DNA of 64,000 nt, taken from contig NC_134428.1 in assembly GCF_030867145.1 (NCBI RefSeq), forward strand, positions 7,006,001 to 7,070,000. The letters are read 5' to 3'. Source of the DNA: Opisthocomus hoazin (taxonomy: Eukaryota; Chordata; Aves; Opisthocomiformes; Opisthocomidae). This document shows, in pieces, positions 25,101-37,000 of the stretch. Position 1 is the first letter of the stretch. Every line of letters begins with the position of its first letter. The notes beneath the pieces are model-generated. The model was not told the DNA's origin, ran no database searches, and saw nothing but the letters and a program-made list of their open reading frames with translations. The position numbers and the translations under genes are program-made.

Positions 25101-28100
25101 TCATTAGCTGTATTTTAATTATGCTTTTCACCATCCCACACACCAGAAAGAAAACCCTTCTCTTTTTTTGAAGTTCTAATAGCAATACAGTGTTATTGCT
25201 TCAAAGTGGAACTCGATGCATGCACATCAGAAGGCTGGAAAAAATAAATTAACCAAAATACTTCACTGTGTCCCAAACTCTATGACACCTAACACAGCTC
25301 ACAGGAACCACCAGGTGCGATGGCCATGAAGGTGCACCCCAGGACCTCTGCCTGCTCTGTTTCGCATTTTGTTCTCCCCCCCTAGGCCCCCTCCCTCCAG
25401 TCCTGGTGCCTGGTCCCTGCCCCTCCCCGTTCCGGCAGGGCTGGGGCCGAGGCTTCGTGGGTAACCACGTACTTCACGTTTCCAGTTTGTTTGTAAGGCA
25501 CCGCAATGACTTCTCTGGATTACAGACTTTGTAAACAGACACAACACCGTTTGCCAGACAATAATTAAATTTCACCTCATCGTATGAACGTATGAAATGA
25601 ACAGTAACTAATGAAGTCACCCACATGCATAGATTTAAGACAGCGACCGCACTTGACCAAGATCACGTAGTGTATCGGCAGCATAGTCAGGAATCAAGGC
25701 CGGCTGAACTGCACTCTGATTCCACGTGCCAGAACGTCACCCAGGAAGAATGACCAGTTTAGACCCTCCACCCCGCACAGCGGCCACATGCGAGCCTCAG
25801 CAGCCCAACCCCCCTCCGCACCAAGCTCTCAGGCAGTGAAGACACCCTTCAAAACGAATCCAGATTTCCATCTGTGAAATGACAGGGGGCTCAGATTACA
25901 AACAAACTTTACCCAAATCCAGTCAGAACTATTTTTTTTGGACATGAGAGTGGAAAAAACGTGAACTTACTAAGAAGCTGATTAGTAAGTTTTTGTGATA
26001 ACTGCCTATCATCATTGAAACCTCCAACTAGGTGCACTTCCAGCCTAACAGAGATGGAATAACAGGAAACAGCAGTTAAACAGACATCCCAAAGTGAATT
26101 GCTTTACAAAATAACCCCCAACCCAGACTGCGAAGCAATCGTTAGAGAAGCCTCACTTGTTACAGTTGCATGCGCCAAGTTGATCTGCAGTACACAGCAA
26201 GTTACGAGAATTCCATTCTGAACATTTCAGGAACCATCCAGGAAATACCACCCAGGAAATACCACAAATTAAAAGCTTCAGGAGGCGCTGCACGCATGCA
26301 ATTCTAGCTAACCCAGTGGTATCTCCGATGGTCACGCACCTCTGGTTTGGACTGAACTTCGTGACCACTTTCAGTTCCCAAGAAACAGTTAATTAAACAT
26401 GAAGATTCTTCTCCTGTGACCTCACACCTACTCTGGACCATACAGCAAGGTTCTCCTCTGAGCAGTGTCTATGTAAAGACAAGCCCCGACGAATCATGAG
26501 CTTTTAGAGACCGTATCTTCTAAGTTCATCAAGCTTTTGTTCTTATCAAACTACAGGGGCAAAAACCTCTACATCCAGGAAGAACCGGGACTGCGAAGTT
26601 CTGTTTCAGAGCTCCCACCCCCCCTCATCCTGCCCCCTGCTTTTTCTTTTTTTTTTTTTTAATGTGAGACTTCCCTAGAAAAATCCCAGGTGGATCCTCA
26701 GATCCCCAAAGGAATTTACAAGACCAACAGTCTGGAAGGAAGAACAGAACATAAACCCAAAACCAGTTGTTTGGAAAATTTCACACATCTGCACCAAAAG
26801 TTAACTGGGAAATTGAAAACACAAACCCTCACAATGGCATTTTTACAGAGACGCTACTCAGAACAGAATCATGCTTTATACTAGTGCTAAAAATACCCTC
26901 AACATCAGCAAGGAAATCGTTTTCGCTTTACATGTAGTTCCTGATCAAGAGGTATTTCCTGCACAACGACCTTGTCTGAACCCCATATAATCACATAAAA
27001 ATTCCCCACCTAACCTTTGTGAAAAGCAGTACACAAGGAACAAAAGAGCAGAGCTGACCTTCCATAGCCTGTGGTGTCAGAGAAAGATTTTACTGAACTC
27101 ATGATGAGCGACACCTCGGCTTCTGTGTCCGACCCGTCGCAGTGTGTCAAGCAGGTTGCTCCGCTGCCTGAGGAAGACATGATGAGTCAGTTAATGACAT
27201 TATTGGAGGCTGCTATGCAGCCATAACTGAAATCAGTAACGACTTACACTACTATAGCAGTCTAATAGCTACATCTTCTCACTTCCCCTCAGGACAGCAG
27301 CCTCCAGCAGAAGACATGGGCTGACGAATGAGGCAGTAACCTCTTTGTGCACCCCAGTACAAAATCACCAGAACCCACACCAAGGGTCCAGGAGCCCTCT
27401 TGGCCAGGCCCAGGCATCACCTCTCATGTCAGAGATCCAACCCAGGCCCACAACCTCCACCTCCGCCACTCCCAAACCCCGCAGGCCCCAACTGCTGAAA
27501 ATGGCCAAGGTCTGCAGCTGCCACTACCCTCTGGCCACGGGCGCAGACCACGCTTCGGATTTGCTCGCCGAGCGATGGGAACACGGAACCTCCGACACTA
27601 AACAAGTCATTCGGTTAAGACATCATGCGGCCTTTTGAGAGTCACGTTTATATAAGTGCGACTGCAGTTTATTTCATTAGTGTAGCATACACCAACACTA
27701 ATTCATTACTTCAGTTATGGGTTTTGTTCTTAACATCCTTTAAAGATACCTGTGTGTCGGAGCACAACTATGTGGCAGGTAGTTGCATCATCTGACCCAA
27801 GAATGGAAACAGAACCTATTTTGAAGCAGAGAAACACTGTAAGAACTGCATCTCACAATCACGGTTTCAGCAGCAGAAAAACCGTCCATGTTCCTGTGTA
27901 CCATCTTTCGGGGTAGTCACCGCAAATTCTCTCTGCTGGACGTACAGAAGACCTTTGGGTTCCACAATTTGAGCAGGCTGACTTCTTAGAAGTTTTGCCT
28001 TCTCCTAAAGACAAACGATAACAGAGACTACAGTGGCTGAATTCTCAGGTGTATCCATTACTTGACAGAAACACCACCTCTGAAAAGCAAAGGGAGCCAG

Positions 28101-29112
28101 GTCAGAGAGAAACATACGTATTCTGCATTATGGAGTATTCAGAATGTTGACAATTTTCCACTCTCCTGCCACTGATCTCGTTCATTGTTAAATCCCATCA
28201 TTCCATAAACACGCAGCACCCTCTTCCCTGCTTCACAGACAATAAAATGGAGGTGCAACATACAGCAACCGGACTTGGCAAGGGTTACACTGGACACTGC
28301 CAGAGCTGATCCTGGACGCTTCGTCAGGACAGGAAACTTCGGGACTGTCACAGTCTCGGCCTCCCACTGCCGCGGCCCCGCACGCTGACTGAACACTGAT
28401 CGGACGCCGCTGCTCACCCAGCGGCGCGGAGCTTCCCGGGCCAGGCCGCCGCGGTGCTCCGCCACCGGCCCGCCGGGCGGGCGCGAATCCCCGTCCCGGG
28501 GCTCGAAAACCACTTCGGTTTTACCGCGTTTGCGCTGCCCCTCTGCAAAACCTCAGCTCCCACAGAGGCGTCTGCTGGCGGCAACCCCGCCCGGCCCGCT
28601 CTGCCCCGCAGCTCCCGCCTCCCGGCCCGCCAGCAGCGCCGCGAGCACCGACACGCCGGAAGCGAAGCCGCTGCGCTCCTCACGGCTGCTGCTCCGACCC
28701 CGACCGCCGGCTTCTGCTCCTCCGCCCAGCCGCAGCCGCCAGCCGCCCGGGGCCCCGCGCCCTCCGCCTCAGGGCCGCCGCGCCCCGCCGCCTCAGCGCG
28801 GGGAACGCGGCGACAGCAGGCCAGGCCGGGCCGGGCCGGGCCGGGCCGGGCCGGGCTCCCTCCGCCCGGGGCCACCTCAGCCCCGCTCCGCTCCGCCCGC
28901 CCTCAGCCCGGAGCCACCTCAGCCCCGCTCCGCCCGCCCTCAGCCCGGGGCTCTTCCCGGCCGCAGCGAGCAGCTTTTCCCCCGCGCCGCGGGAGCTGCC
29001 GCTGGGCCCCTTCCCACCGCCGCCGCCTCACCTCCAGGTGCGGGTGGGCGCGGACCACGTCCCCCGCGTGCCGGGCCAGGTCCACCCGCCGGTCGTCGAC
29101 CAGCAGCGGCAT
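22156..29112 (-). CDS. NTAN1: NTAN1, protein N-terminal asparagine amidohydrolase (complete, 10 exons)
   Basis: Exons in transcript order: 29032-29112, 27902-28004, 27750-27815, 27059-27167, 25971-26044, 24637-24690, 23789-23842, 23138-23235, 22535-22648, 22156-22335. All have GT-AG borders and the phases close. They total 933 nt, or 310 residues plus stop, the same length as human NTAN1. The start MPLLVDDRRVDLARHAGD lies in a CpG island. The catalytic cysteine falls at residue 75 in DATTCHIVVLRHTG, as in the mammalian enzyme. Other conserved blocks are GLLYVQQRE, ATCLTHCDGSD, LEVHLVGGF, FPHVDFWL and NLSTSPLAEPPHFV. The enzyme deamidates N-terminal Asn to Asp so that the protein enters the arginylation branch of the N-degron pathway. 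The SEFD block of human exon 6 reads RAFD here, at the exon 5/6 junction. Confidence 0.97.
28824..28855 (+). repeat. (GGCCG)n pentanucleotide repeat
   Basis: About six perfect GGCCG units sit in NTAN1 intron 1, within the CpG island. The G-triplets on both strands could form quadruplexes. Length variation between individuals is likely, by analogy with similar repeats. Confidence 0.9.
28869..28951 (+). repeat. Two-copy GC-rich tandem duplication
   Basis: The block beginning GCCACCTCAGCCCCGCTCCG at 28871 recurs at 28913 with a five-base deletion of a CTCCG unit, and both copies end CCCTCAGCCCG. It lies in NTAN1 intron 1 next to the GGCCG array. Confidence 0.75.
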
Positions 29113-29479
29113 CCCGGGGCCGCGCGGACAGGCCGCGGCGCCGCCACCGCTCCCCAGGGCCAGGGCGGGGCCTCGCCGCGCGGGCCGCCGGGAGGCGGAG
29201 GCGGCGGCGGGGCGGCGGCCGGGTCGCGCCCCGAGCGGAGCGGGGCTGGCGCAGCGAGCAGTCCTGCGGCCTCAGCTCCCGGTGCACGGCCGGCGGGAAG
29301 GCCGCCGGCGGGGGCAGCAGTCGGAGTGCCCCCGCAGGGAGAGCGGGGTCTGGGCGGCCGGGACCCCTTCGCCGCGGGGCCGCAGCCCCCCGGGAGCCCC
29401 CGCCGCAGAACAGAGGCCAGGAACGGCTCAGTCTCCGCCCAAAGCGTGTCCCCGCAGCCGAGGGACGGTGAGGGCACAG

Positions 29480-30880
29480 CTCCAGCCCAGACCGTCCACC
29501 GTCTGCACGCTTTTTCACGTCACCCCCATCCTTCTCTTGTGGCTTTTACCGAGCTGTGGAAGTTCCTGCAGCCGGCACCCGGCAGCACAACCTGGGAAGT
29601 TTTCCGCAGCCGGTAGCAGCGACCGAGCGCGTTACTAAAGATGCAACAGCAGAGGAACAGAAAACAGCAGCTTGCAAAAGACGTTTTCCTTACTGCTGAT
29701 GGGAGAAGGCTCCTTTCCTATGCCAGGAGAGAAGGCAATTATTTCAGACGGAAATCTATTGTTTATTGCTCAGGAATGGCAGTAGAGAGGACTAAAATTG
29801 AAACCAAAAACTTAAGTCTCACTTTACCCAAGGATGAACAAGATCCACTGATGCATTTTGCAGTATCACAGCCAAAACTCGTCCTCGTGTCTGTCAAAAC
29901 AAACCCCCTAACTCCGAGAAGCCAGACTCTGCGAGGTCCTCAGTTACACCTTTTAAAAAACATGTCTTTGTATGTAAGATTTGCACTGGTTTCATCAGTC
30001 TTTATTGGCTCTGAGCAATAATGTTGTCCTTGAAGCCCCCCAGCTCAGAATCTGAAGAAGGGCAAATGGAGTTGCACAGCTATTGGAGGTTAGTCCCAAA
30101 TGCATAAGTTTTCAACTAGATGTTACACAAATAACATTTATTTTTTCCACTGTTTATATTCTTACTCAAACGCAAAAGCCAGCAATCATGAAAAAAGACA
30201 AGTAAGGTCTCTGCATAGGTGCAGAGAAACCCCAGCACCAACACATGGACAACACAAGGACACCAGACAACACTGCTTCCTTTCAATGAGGGAAGATTTT
30301 TTTTTTTTTTTTGTCTTTTCAGCTTTCACATATAGACTTCAAATCCTGAAAATAAATACCTGTCTCAGAGTGCTTCTATCTACAAGTCGTACATTCAGCT
30401 ACTCCGTCATTTTCAACACTTCCAAACATCATCACTTTCACAAGTCTGAACTTTCATAGCCAGGAAAGTTGTGCGTCAGCTACTTATCTACGGAGTGATA
30501 ATGCTTAGCATCTGAACACGCTTTCCACTATCACGTGGCTTTACCAAATACTTACTGCTCTACAGATAGGAAAAGCTTCAGATACGCAAAGCTTCAGATA
30601 CGCGTGCAAAATATCACTGTCCGACTCGATTCATGGCTTCCCTATTGTGGGATCACGCCACCGCTTTGAAACCAACTCAAAACCAGTCAGAGTACAGTCT
30701 GAATACCGACAATGGAATTCTGGACCCCACACAAATCAGTAGGAAAAGATCAGAATTTCACCCGATATATAAAACCTTGTAGAGAAACATTAGTAAACAA
30801 AAGTTTTTAAGAGTCAGGAAAAACTATAAAATAAAAAATCTTTGTAAGTCATAAAAACAATTTCAATGTGAAATTTGTAA
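29480..30880. other. NTAN1-RRN3 interval, distal RRN3 3' UTR or spacer
   Basis: After the CpG island the sequence becomes AT-rich and shows no exon match to a known family. The 126-codon + strand frame at 29641-30021 has no recognisable domain. TTTATT (AATAAA on the - strand) also occurs at 30001-30006, so a longer RRN3 3' UTR could reach this far. Confidence 0.5.
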
Positions 30881-30892
30881 AATATCACCCTA

Positions 30893-30898
30893 TTTATT
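30893..30898 (-). terminator. RRN3 candidate poly(A) signal AATAAA
   Basis: The first AATAAA on the RRN3 strand is about 195 bp past the stop codon. Which of this and the more distal site at 30001-30006 is used cannot be told from sequence. Confidence 0.45.
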
Positions 30899-31091
30899 CT
30901 CTAGGCTTTTCTAGCAACATATGACTTTATCATAACATATCTGTAGAAACCTGATGATTAAGAAACAACAATTTTTCTAAAATGTAGTTACTTAAACATT
31001 TGCCAGTTTGGAAAGTTAAGCTAAAGTCTCTTCATAGAGAAAAAAATTGCATACGATTTTCAACCTTTTCACTTCTGATTGATTCTCCATG

Positions 31092-34000
31092 TCACTGAGG
31101 GTACGGCACATAGCAGTCTGGAGGGGAGCCAATGTTGCTCACTGGGCTCCGGGCATTTGACTCGTAGGAATTTGGAGCAATTCCAATCACACCGTCATTC
31201 TGAGGGGTTTCCCCTTTCAAAAAGTCATCATCTTCATCTTCAGAAGTACCCTGCACAAATTTAAAAGGATCAGTGAGACCAGAAAGATACTCCAGGTCTC
31301 CATTAAAGTTTTGGCAGAAATAATGAATGTTCAGACCAAAAAAGGTGCTTCTAAAGTAAATTCTGGAATGTTGCAGTAATCAAATCTGCTAATCAAAATG
31401 CTGTAGGAAAGTTTACAAAGCTACAACACCGTAAAATGCTTTTACATGTTGTCATAAGAAGGAAAGATAAAAACAACATCTGAAGAACCCCAGCAACGAC
31501 CTGACATAGGATAGACATTCTGCAGGAAGGTAAACAGGCTACACAGCAGCTTTAGCAAGATATAATTCAGGAGTCGGGTTGTACTACAATTGTCATAACT
31601 AGTTGGAATGGTAAGAGAACTAAATGTACTCTTATTATGACACCCAGAAACTAAACCGTATCTACAAAGTGGATTTCCCAGCGACATCAGCATGTCCATA
31701 TTCTGAGAGCATTCATAAGCATTCGCTCTGATCCTGTGCTGCCAGACTAACTCTTCTGCGGAAGAGGAGAAAAGTGTTCTCAAAGTAAGGATGGATCAAA
31801 TCCCTGAAGTGTCCTAATTTCAAGCACAGTTTCTCATAAATGTTTAGTATACTTGCATCTACTAATAAAAAAAAAAATCCTGAACAGAAGTAGCTGGTAG
31901 AGATTTGGCAAAAGCTGAACTGCATTTTGATCAGAAAAGATTACCCTTTTAATGGGTTTCTTCAGATTCTCAAGATCTTCAGCACTCAGCTCTTCCCAAA
32001 ACTGATAAAAAGGATCAATAGTCTTCTTTGATCTAAAAGAGGAATTAAAACACACTATTGAGTTAATGTATTTGGTATAAGTCATATGTATTTCATTTTA
32101 ATAATACAGTGTAAAACGCTTGACATTTTGATAGCCCTCTGTACGGTTTTACAAACTATTCAATCAATTCCTATATAACCCCTAATTAACCCCATGAAGA
32201 AACAACTCCATTTTGCTAATAGGTATAAATTACAATTGCTTGCTTCAGGACTTCTGATACAGTCAGGTCTCCCAATCGCTAGCTGGATGGCTTCTTTAAT
32301 AGTTTCTACTTCTAAAAAAGGTCTCCCTTCTGTGGAGTCGGATTTTTATTTTTTAATAAGAGAGAAAAAAGCCAGAATGTTGCCCTCTAAAAGGAACTTT
32401 TATTTATCCTTTATTAAAGATAAAAAAATTATTAAAGCATCATAGTGCTAGACATTTCAAAAAGCTACAAATAATCCACTATTCATTAAAAAAGCAAGAT
32501 ATTTTAAATAAGCTGAAGTCTCCAATCAAGAAGGAATACACTAAAGGTGCAAGAAACCCAAACCAAACCAATTAAAAAACTGGCATGCCACCACCACAGC
32601 TCCAACAAAACATGTTTTAGGCTAACATGGTATTTTAGAGACTGCTTAAAACAAGGAAAACCAGAAGAAAACCAAGCATTAACTAGACCTTCCAGGAAAC
32701 TGGGCTTTCTTCCTTTTGCAGCACTATATGTCACAGTGGGGGTAAATTTCAATTCAAACCTTTGACAATCTCTGGTTAAAATATGCAACACGAAAAGTAC
32801 TAAAGATCAGTGAAGAAAGCGAACTGTAGAAACACCGACAGTTTCTTAGTTTTAGTTCGTTATTTTCTACAAGGCAGAAACGAGTTGATTAAACTATACC
32901 TTTTCAGCATGTAGGGATCAAAGGGGAAGAAACTGTCAAGCAGGTTAGTGCACGTCTGCACAAGGTCACCCCCAGTGCCACTCCGTACAACTGGTATAAA
33001 CTGCCTATTGTTCCTCTCAATAATTGTGTAGCAGAACACCAACTGGTATTTCCTTCAAAAGGTAGCAGAGAAAAGATAAGCATTTCTAGTACACAGAAAG
33101 CAAGAATTTCAGATGGTATTAAAATGTGACGTTATTTTTTTAACAAACATCACTTCTATCTTCCATTTTTCAACCGATACTAGTTTTCAACATAATCGCA
33201 AAGTGTCTGTTCTCTTCCTCCGCACTCCTATAAACTTTACTCCAAGTAGAATCATACTGGCTCCAACACAAAGCAATGTTTCATAGTACTACAGGATTTC
33301 ATTGAAACTGAACCAGAAATAAACTTACCCCACCTAGAACACGGGCAGTGTTACATGAGCTGTCTTGGGTAATACTTGATACTGTGCCTAAGAAAACCCA
33401 CGTTCTACGTACTGTGCTGTTTTTAGACGCACATGCACAAACACCTGTATCAAGCTGAAACTGAAATAAATCAGTAGGTACCTACCTGGTAATGGCAGCA
33501 AACAAGTTCACAACAGAGGGTATACAAATCTTCAGGGGGTTTAGCTGACACATGACAATGCGCTCAAAATTTAAACTCTGCAGATATGACAGACCTTGAA
33601 AATAAGAACAATTGACAAGCAGAGGTTATGTATCATATAAGCTGAACTTAATTTCTAAGGATTTCCAGTCTGACCAGCCCGCACTCTGCACAACACCACA
33701 GAAGCACATCCTAGGGTGCTCTTTTACAGTACAGATCTAGCCTACAGCTTCTTCAGCTCTAAATAACGGCAACCAGCCACAGCTGCGGATCCTTCTAAGA
33801 CGGATGCTACACTTAGATACCCATTACAGGAACTAACAGAAGCACAGGTTATCAAGAAAGATTACTAACTGAAGCCCACGCCAGTTTTATACAGCTGGAA
33901 TTCAGACATGCTCAGTTAAGTGGGGTCAGATATCACTGCTGAGGACTTCTCCGCATTGTTTTCAACAGTGGGGGGGGAAAAAAAAAGATTCTTTAGCTTG

Positions 34001-37000
34001 GTAGCCCAACAGGGGTACAAGCCATCTCATTTTATTTAGAGCACAACAACATAAACTTGCCAACAGATACCTGACTGAATCAACCATGACAAAACACATC
34101 TACAGCAGAACTGGCAAATGAATCACAATGCTGTTCAAACCTACTATACTCACCTTTCCTTAGGTTTCCATCCAGAAGTTGCTTATGACGGAAAATAAGC
34201 GTATAGAACACTGCCTGACACGTAGAATAAAATGGCCCGTGGAGAGCTACATCACAGTAAGCGTTAGCCCCTGCATCCTGATTATCAATGTATTTATGCA
34301 TCCAGTTCACCAGAAGATCCAGGCATGCTTTCACTGTGCTATAATGGAAGTGGGGGGGAAAGGTGTAAAAATATCACCTGAAATGGTGATGAAAAGTTAT
34401 TAAACAAGTATTCAAGGATCTCAGTGGTTACAAAATCAGTATGAAAACCTCACTGTAAAAAAGGAGATTCTGTTATAAGCTTTCTCCGCTATCTCAGCAT
34501 AAAATGAATCAACATATCAGCACTGAAAATCCCAATCAGTGAAAGCACAAAATGCCTGAAGAGATGAATCCATGAACGCATGTTGCATGTGACACACACA
34601 GTAAGTAAGCAGAATCCTGGCCTACAAGGTAGCACAGACAGAGACGTCTCCCATGTCCAACAAGTAATTCCAGTATCAAATTAAGGTCAACATTAAAGTC
34701 ACCAAGCCCACCCTGAACAGCACAAAAATACAGAATGTGTATGTAAAAAAGATGACATTTTTCACTCATTTACTGAAGTATTTTAGTCCATCTGTTATCA
34801 AAATACTTGAACCCTTGACTTCCCTGTCTCAGAGCCCACATAAAACGCCTAACATAGGGCATTAAAAGCATCTGCTTCTGAACATCAGATATACCAGGCA
34901 TCCATGACTCCGCGTGAAGTCAACATAACCTACCCGTGCTCAGCATTTCTTGGCAAGTGAAGCCTTAAACAGCAAGTCATGAATCCCAGCTGTCATTAGA
35001 GCCTGCATCCAGTAAATGCAAAACTTTCCTGGAAACTTCAAGACAATACTGAAACAGTATTGTAGAAAGGACAAACAAGACCATTGATACAGGCTTACTG
35101 GCAAAGCAGTGGGAATAAAAGACCAACAATGTGCACACATTCTGTGAATTCTGTACGTAACCTCGGCAATCACCATAAATTGTTTGGTTCTGCTCACATA
35201 GCAAAACAACTTACACAACTGGAATAAATTTAGCTCTTGCCAAGAAGCTGCCAATGTAACTCCCAGCAGTCTGCCTGATCACTGAAGGATTGTTTGGATC
35301 ATGCAGTTTTTTCCAGAGATGGTCTAAAAATGCCTCAGCCAACCCCTGGAAACAAGATAGACAAAAATCATCAGTTGTTATGCTGATGACATTGTTTAAG
35401 TAACACATTCCTAATACTCAATTCCCACAACTTTTGTAACGAAACCATTTAAAAAAAAAATCTACCTATAACTGTAGTAAGTAACTATTCCTACACATGA
35501 TGGAAGAGTACTCTTATCTGTGTCTTCTTCTATATTTAGTTGTAAAATGTAAATGGAACCAGAAGTCTAGGAATAAGTCAGGAATAGATACAGGAGAAGC
35601 GTTTAAAAATGAGAGTGGTAAGAAGGTAAACACAAAGTGACTGTTCTCTGTCTCCTGTAGCAGAAGAGGTCAGGGACATCCAGTGAAAATAGCAGGATGC
35701 AGAACTGAAAGAAACAAAAGTGATTCTTCACCTTAAATTGCTATATTGTGGAACTTATTGCCACAGAAGTTCATGATGCCAAAAACTCATATCAGTACAA
35801 AAACAGTAACATCCCAAGATATTTTCTCCTTGAATTCATCCATCATGGGCTGTTACCATGAAAGAACATCACTGTAGCTCAGGAAGTTAGCGGGCTATTG
35901 ACGGAGGCTGAGAGAGTATTCTAGCAAAGCATGGTAATGTGCTTGCCCCATTCTGACATTCCTTCCAACACATCCACTATACACCACTGTCCTGGCAGAG
36001 ACAGGGCATTAGCTTTACTGGATCTTTAGCTACTCTCATGCAAAAAGCATGCATGTTCTTATTTTTATATGGCAAGAGAAAGAACTATAGTTTGCTTGTG
36101 AGAGATGGGAAAACGGGGAGGGGAAGAACAAACAGCAGACACCAATTTCAAATTAAAAAGCTAACACAAACAGCATCTTCAAGATAGTTTTGGGATGCTG
36201 AAGGAACTTGTTGGAGCACTGTGTCTCAGGTTCAAGAGTCCTCTTGTAGCAGAGGCCCATTAACCAAGTTTCTTCACCCTACCTTAGATTCCACCTGTTT
36301 GCCATTTAAGCATAACATGGGAAGAGCAACCACATAAAACTTGAAGAAAGGAGTAACAGAGGAGGAAAAGAAAGAAAAGATACTAATGAATCCTGATGTG
36401 CTATCTTCAGACACATGAAGGTAATACTAGACTTACAGCAGAAAACAACTATTTTTTGTAAAAAAAGCCAAAACGAGGCAGAAATGACAGAAGACACTGC
36501 GTTTTAAAGAGGTTGTACTCACCAATTTAAAGCTACAGATGTAGAACATGAAATACTGTACGTGACATGAAGCATGGGTTGGTAAAATGAGCTTGTCAAA
36601 AACAGAAACCAGATCCCGATACAAATCCTTTGTGTTGTTGATATCTAGCTTGCCTACACAACAAAAAAAGAAAACAGAAAAGAAAAAGCGCCATTTCAGG
36701 GTTTTTTCCATGCCCTCATGCTGCAGAAGTGGAATTCCTATCTTTCTAAACCAGTAAGAAATATGCAAAGAAACACCATCAAGCTGACTTCTAGGCTTAT
36801 CTGACATCTAAAAAATATTTATAGTAAGACCTTGCAGGACTTCCGTTCTACGGCTTTTTATGTGGGTGTACATGGAGAATATCTCTGTGTGCACACACAC
36901 ATGTATAAAACTAGCAGACACACAAACTTTGCAATAATGTGCTAATTCAGAAGAGCCAGAAGAAAACACTAATAAATTGCTTTCCTGACTTACACGAAGA

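Larger units (their letters stand above)
28370..29480 (-). promoter_or_regulatory. CpG island at NTAN1 promoter and exon 1
   Basis: About 1.1 kb of very GC-rich, CpG-dense sequence surrounds the NTAN1 start codon and extends into intron 1. Long reading frames on both strands here (up to 394 codons) are Arg/Pro/Ala/Gly-rich composition artefacts of the GC content. No TATA box is seen. Confidence 0.75.

Noticed and set aside
28454-29638. Long overlapping open frames (up to 394 codons) on both strands
   Set aside because: They are Arg/Pro/Ala/Gly-rich, lie wholly in the NTAN1 CpG island, overlap the true first exon, and have no domain. GC-rich sequence simply lacks stop codons.
29641-30021. 126-codon + strand frame after the NTAN1 CpG island
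   Set aside because: Composition is unremarkable, there is no family match, and it lies opposite the likely RRN3 3' UTR.
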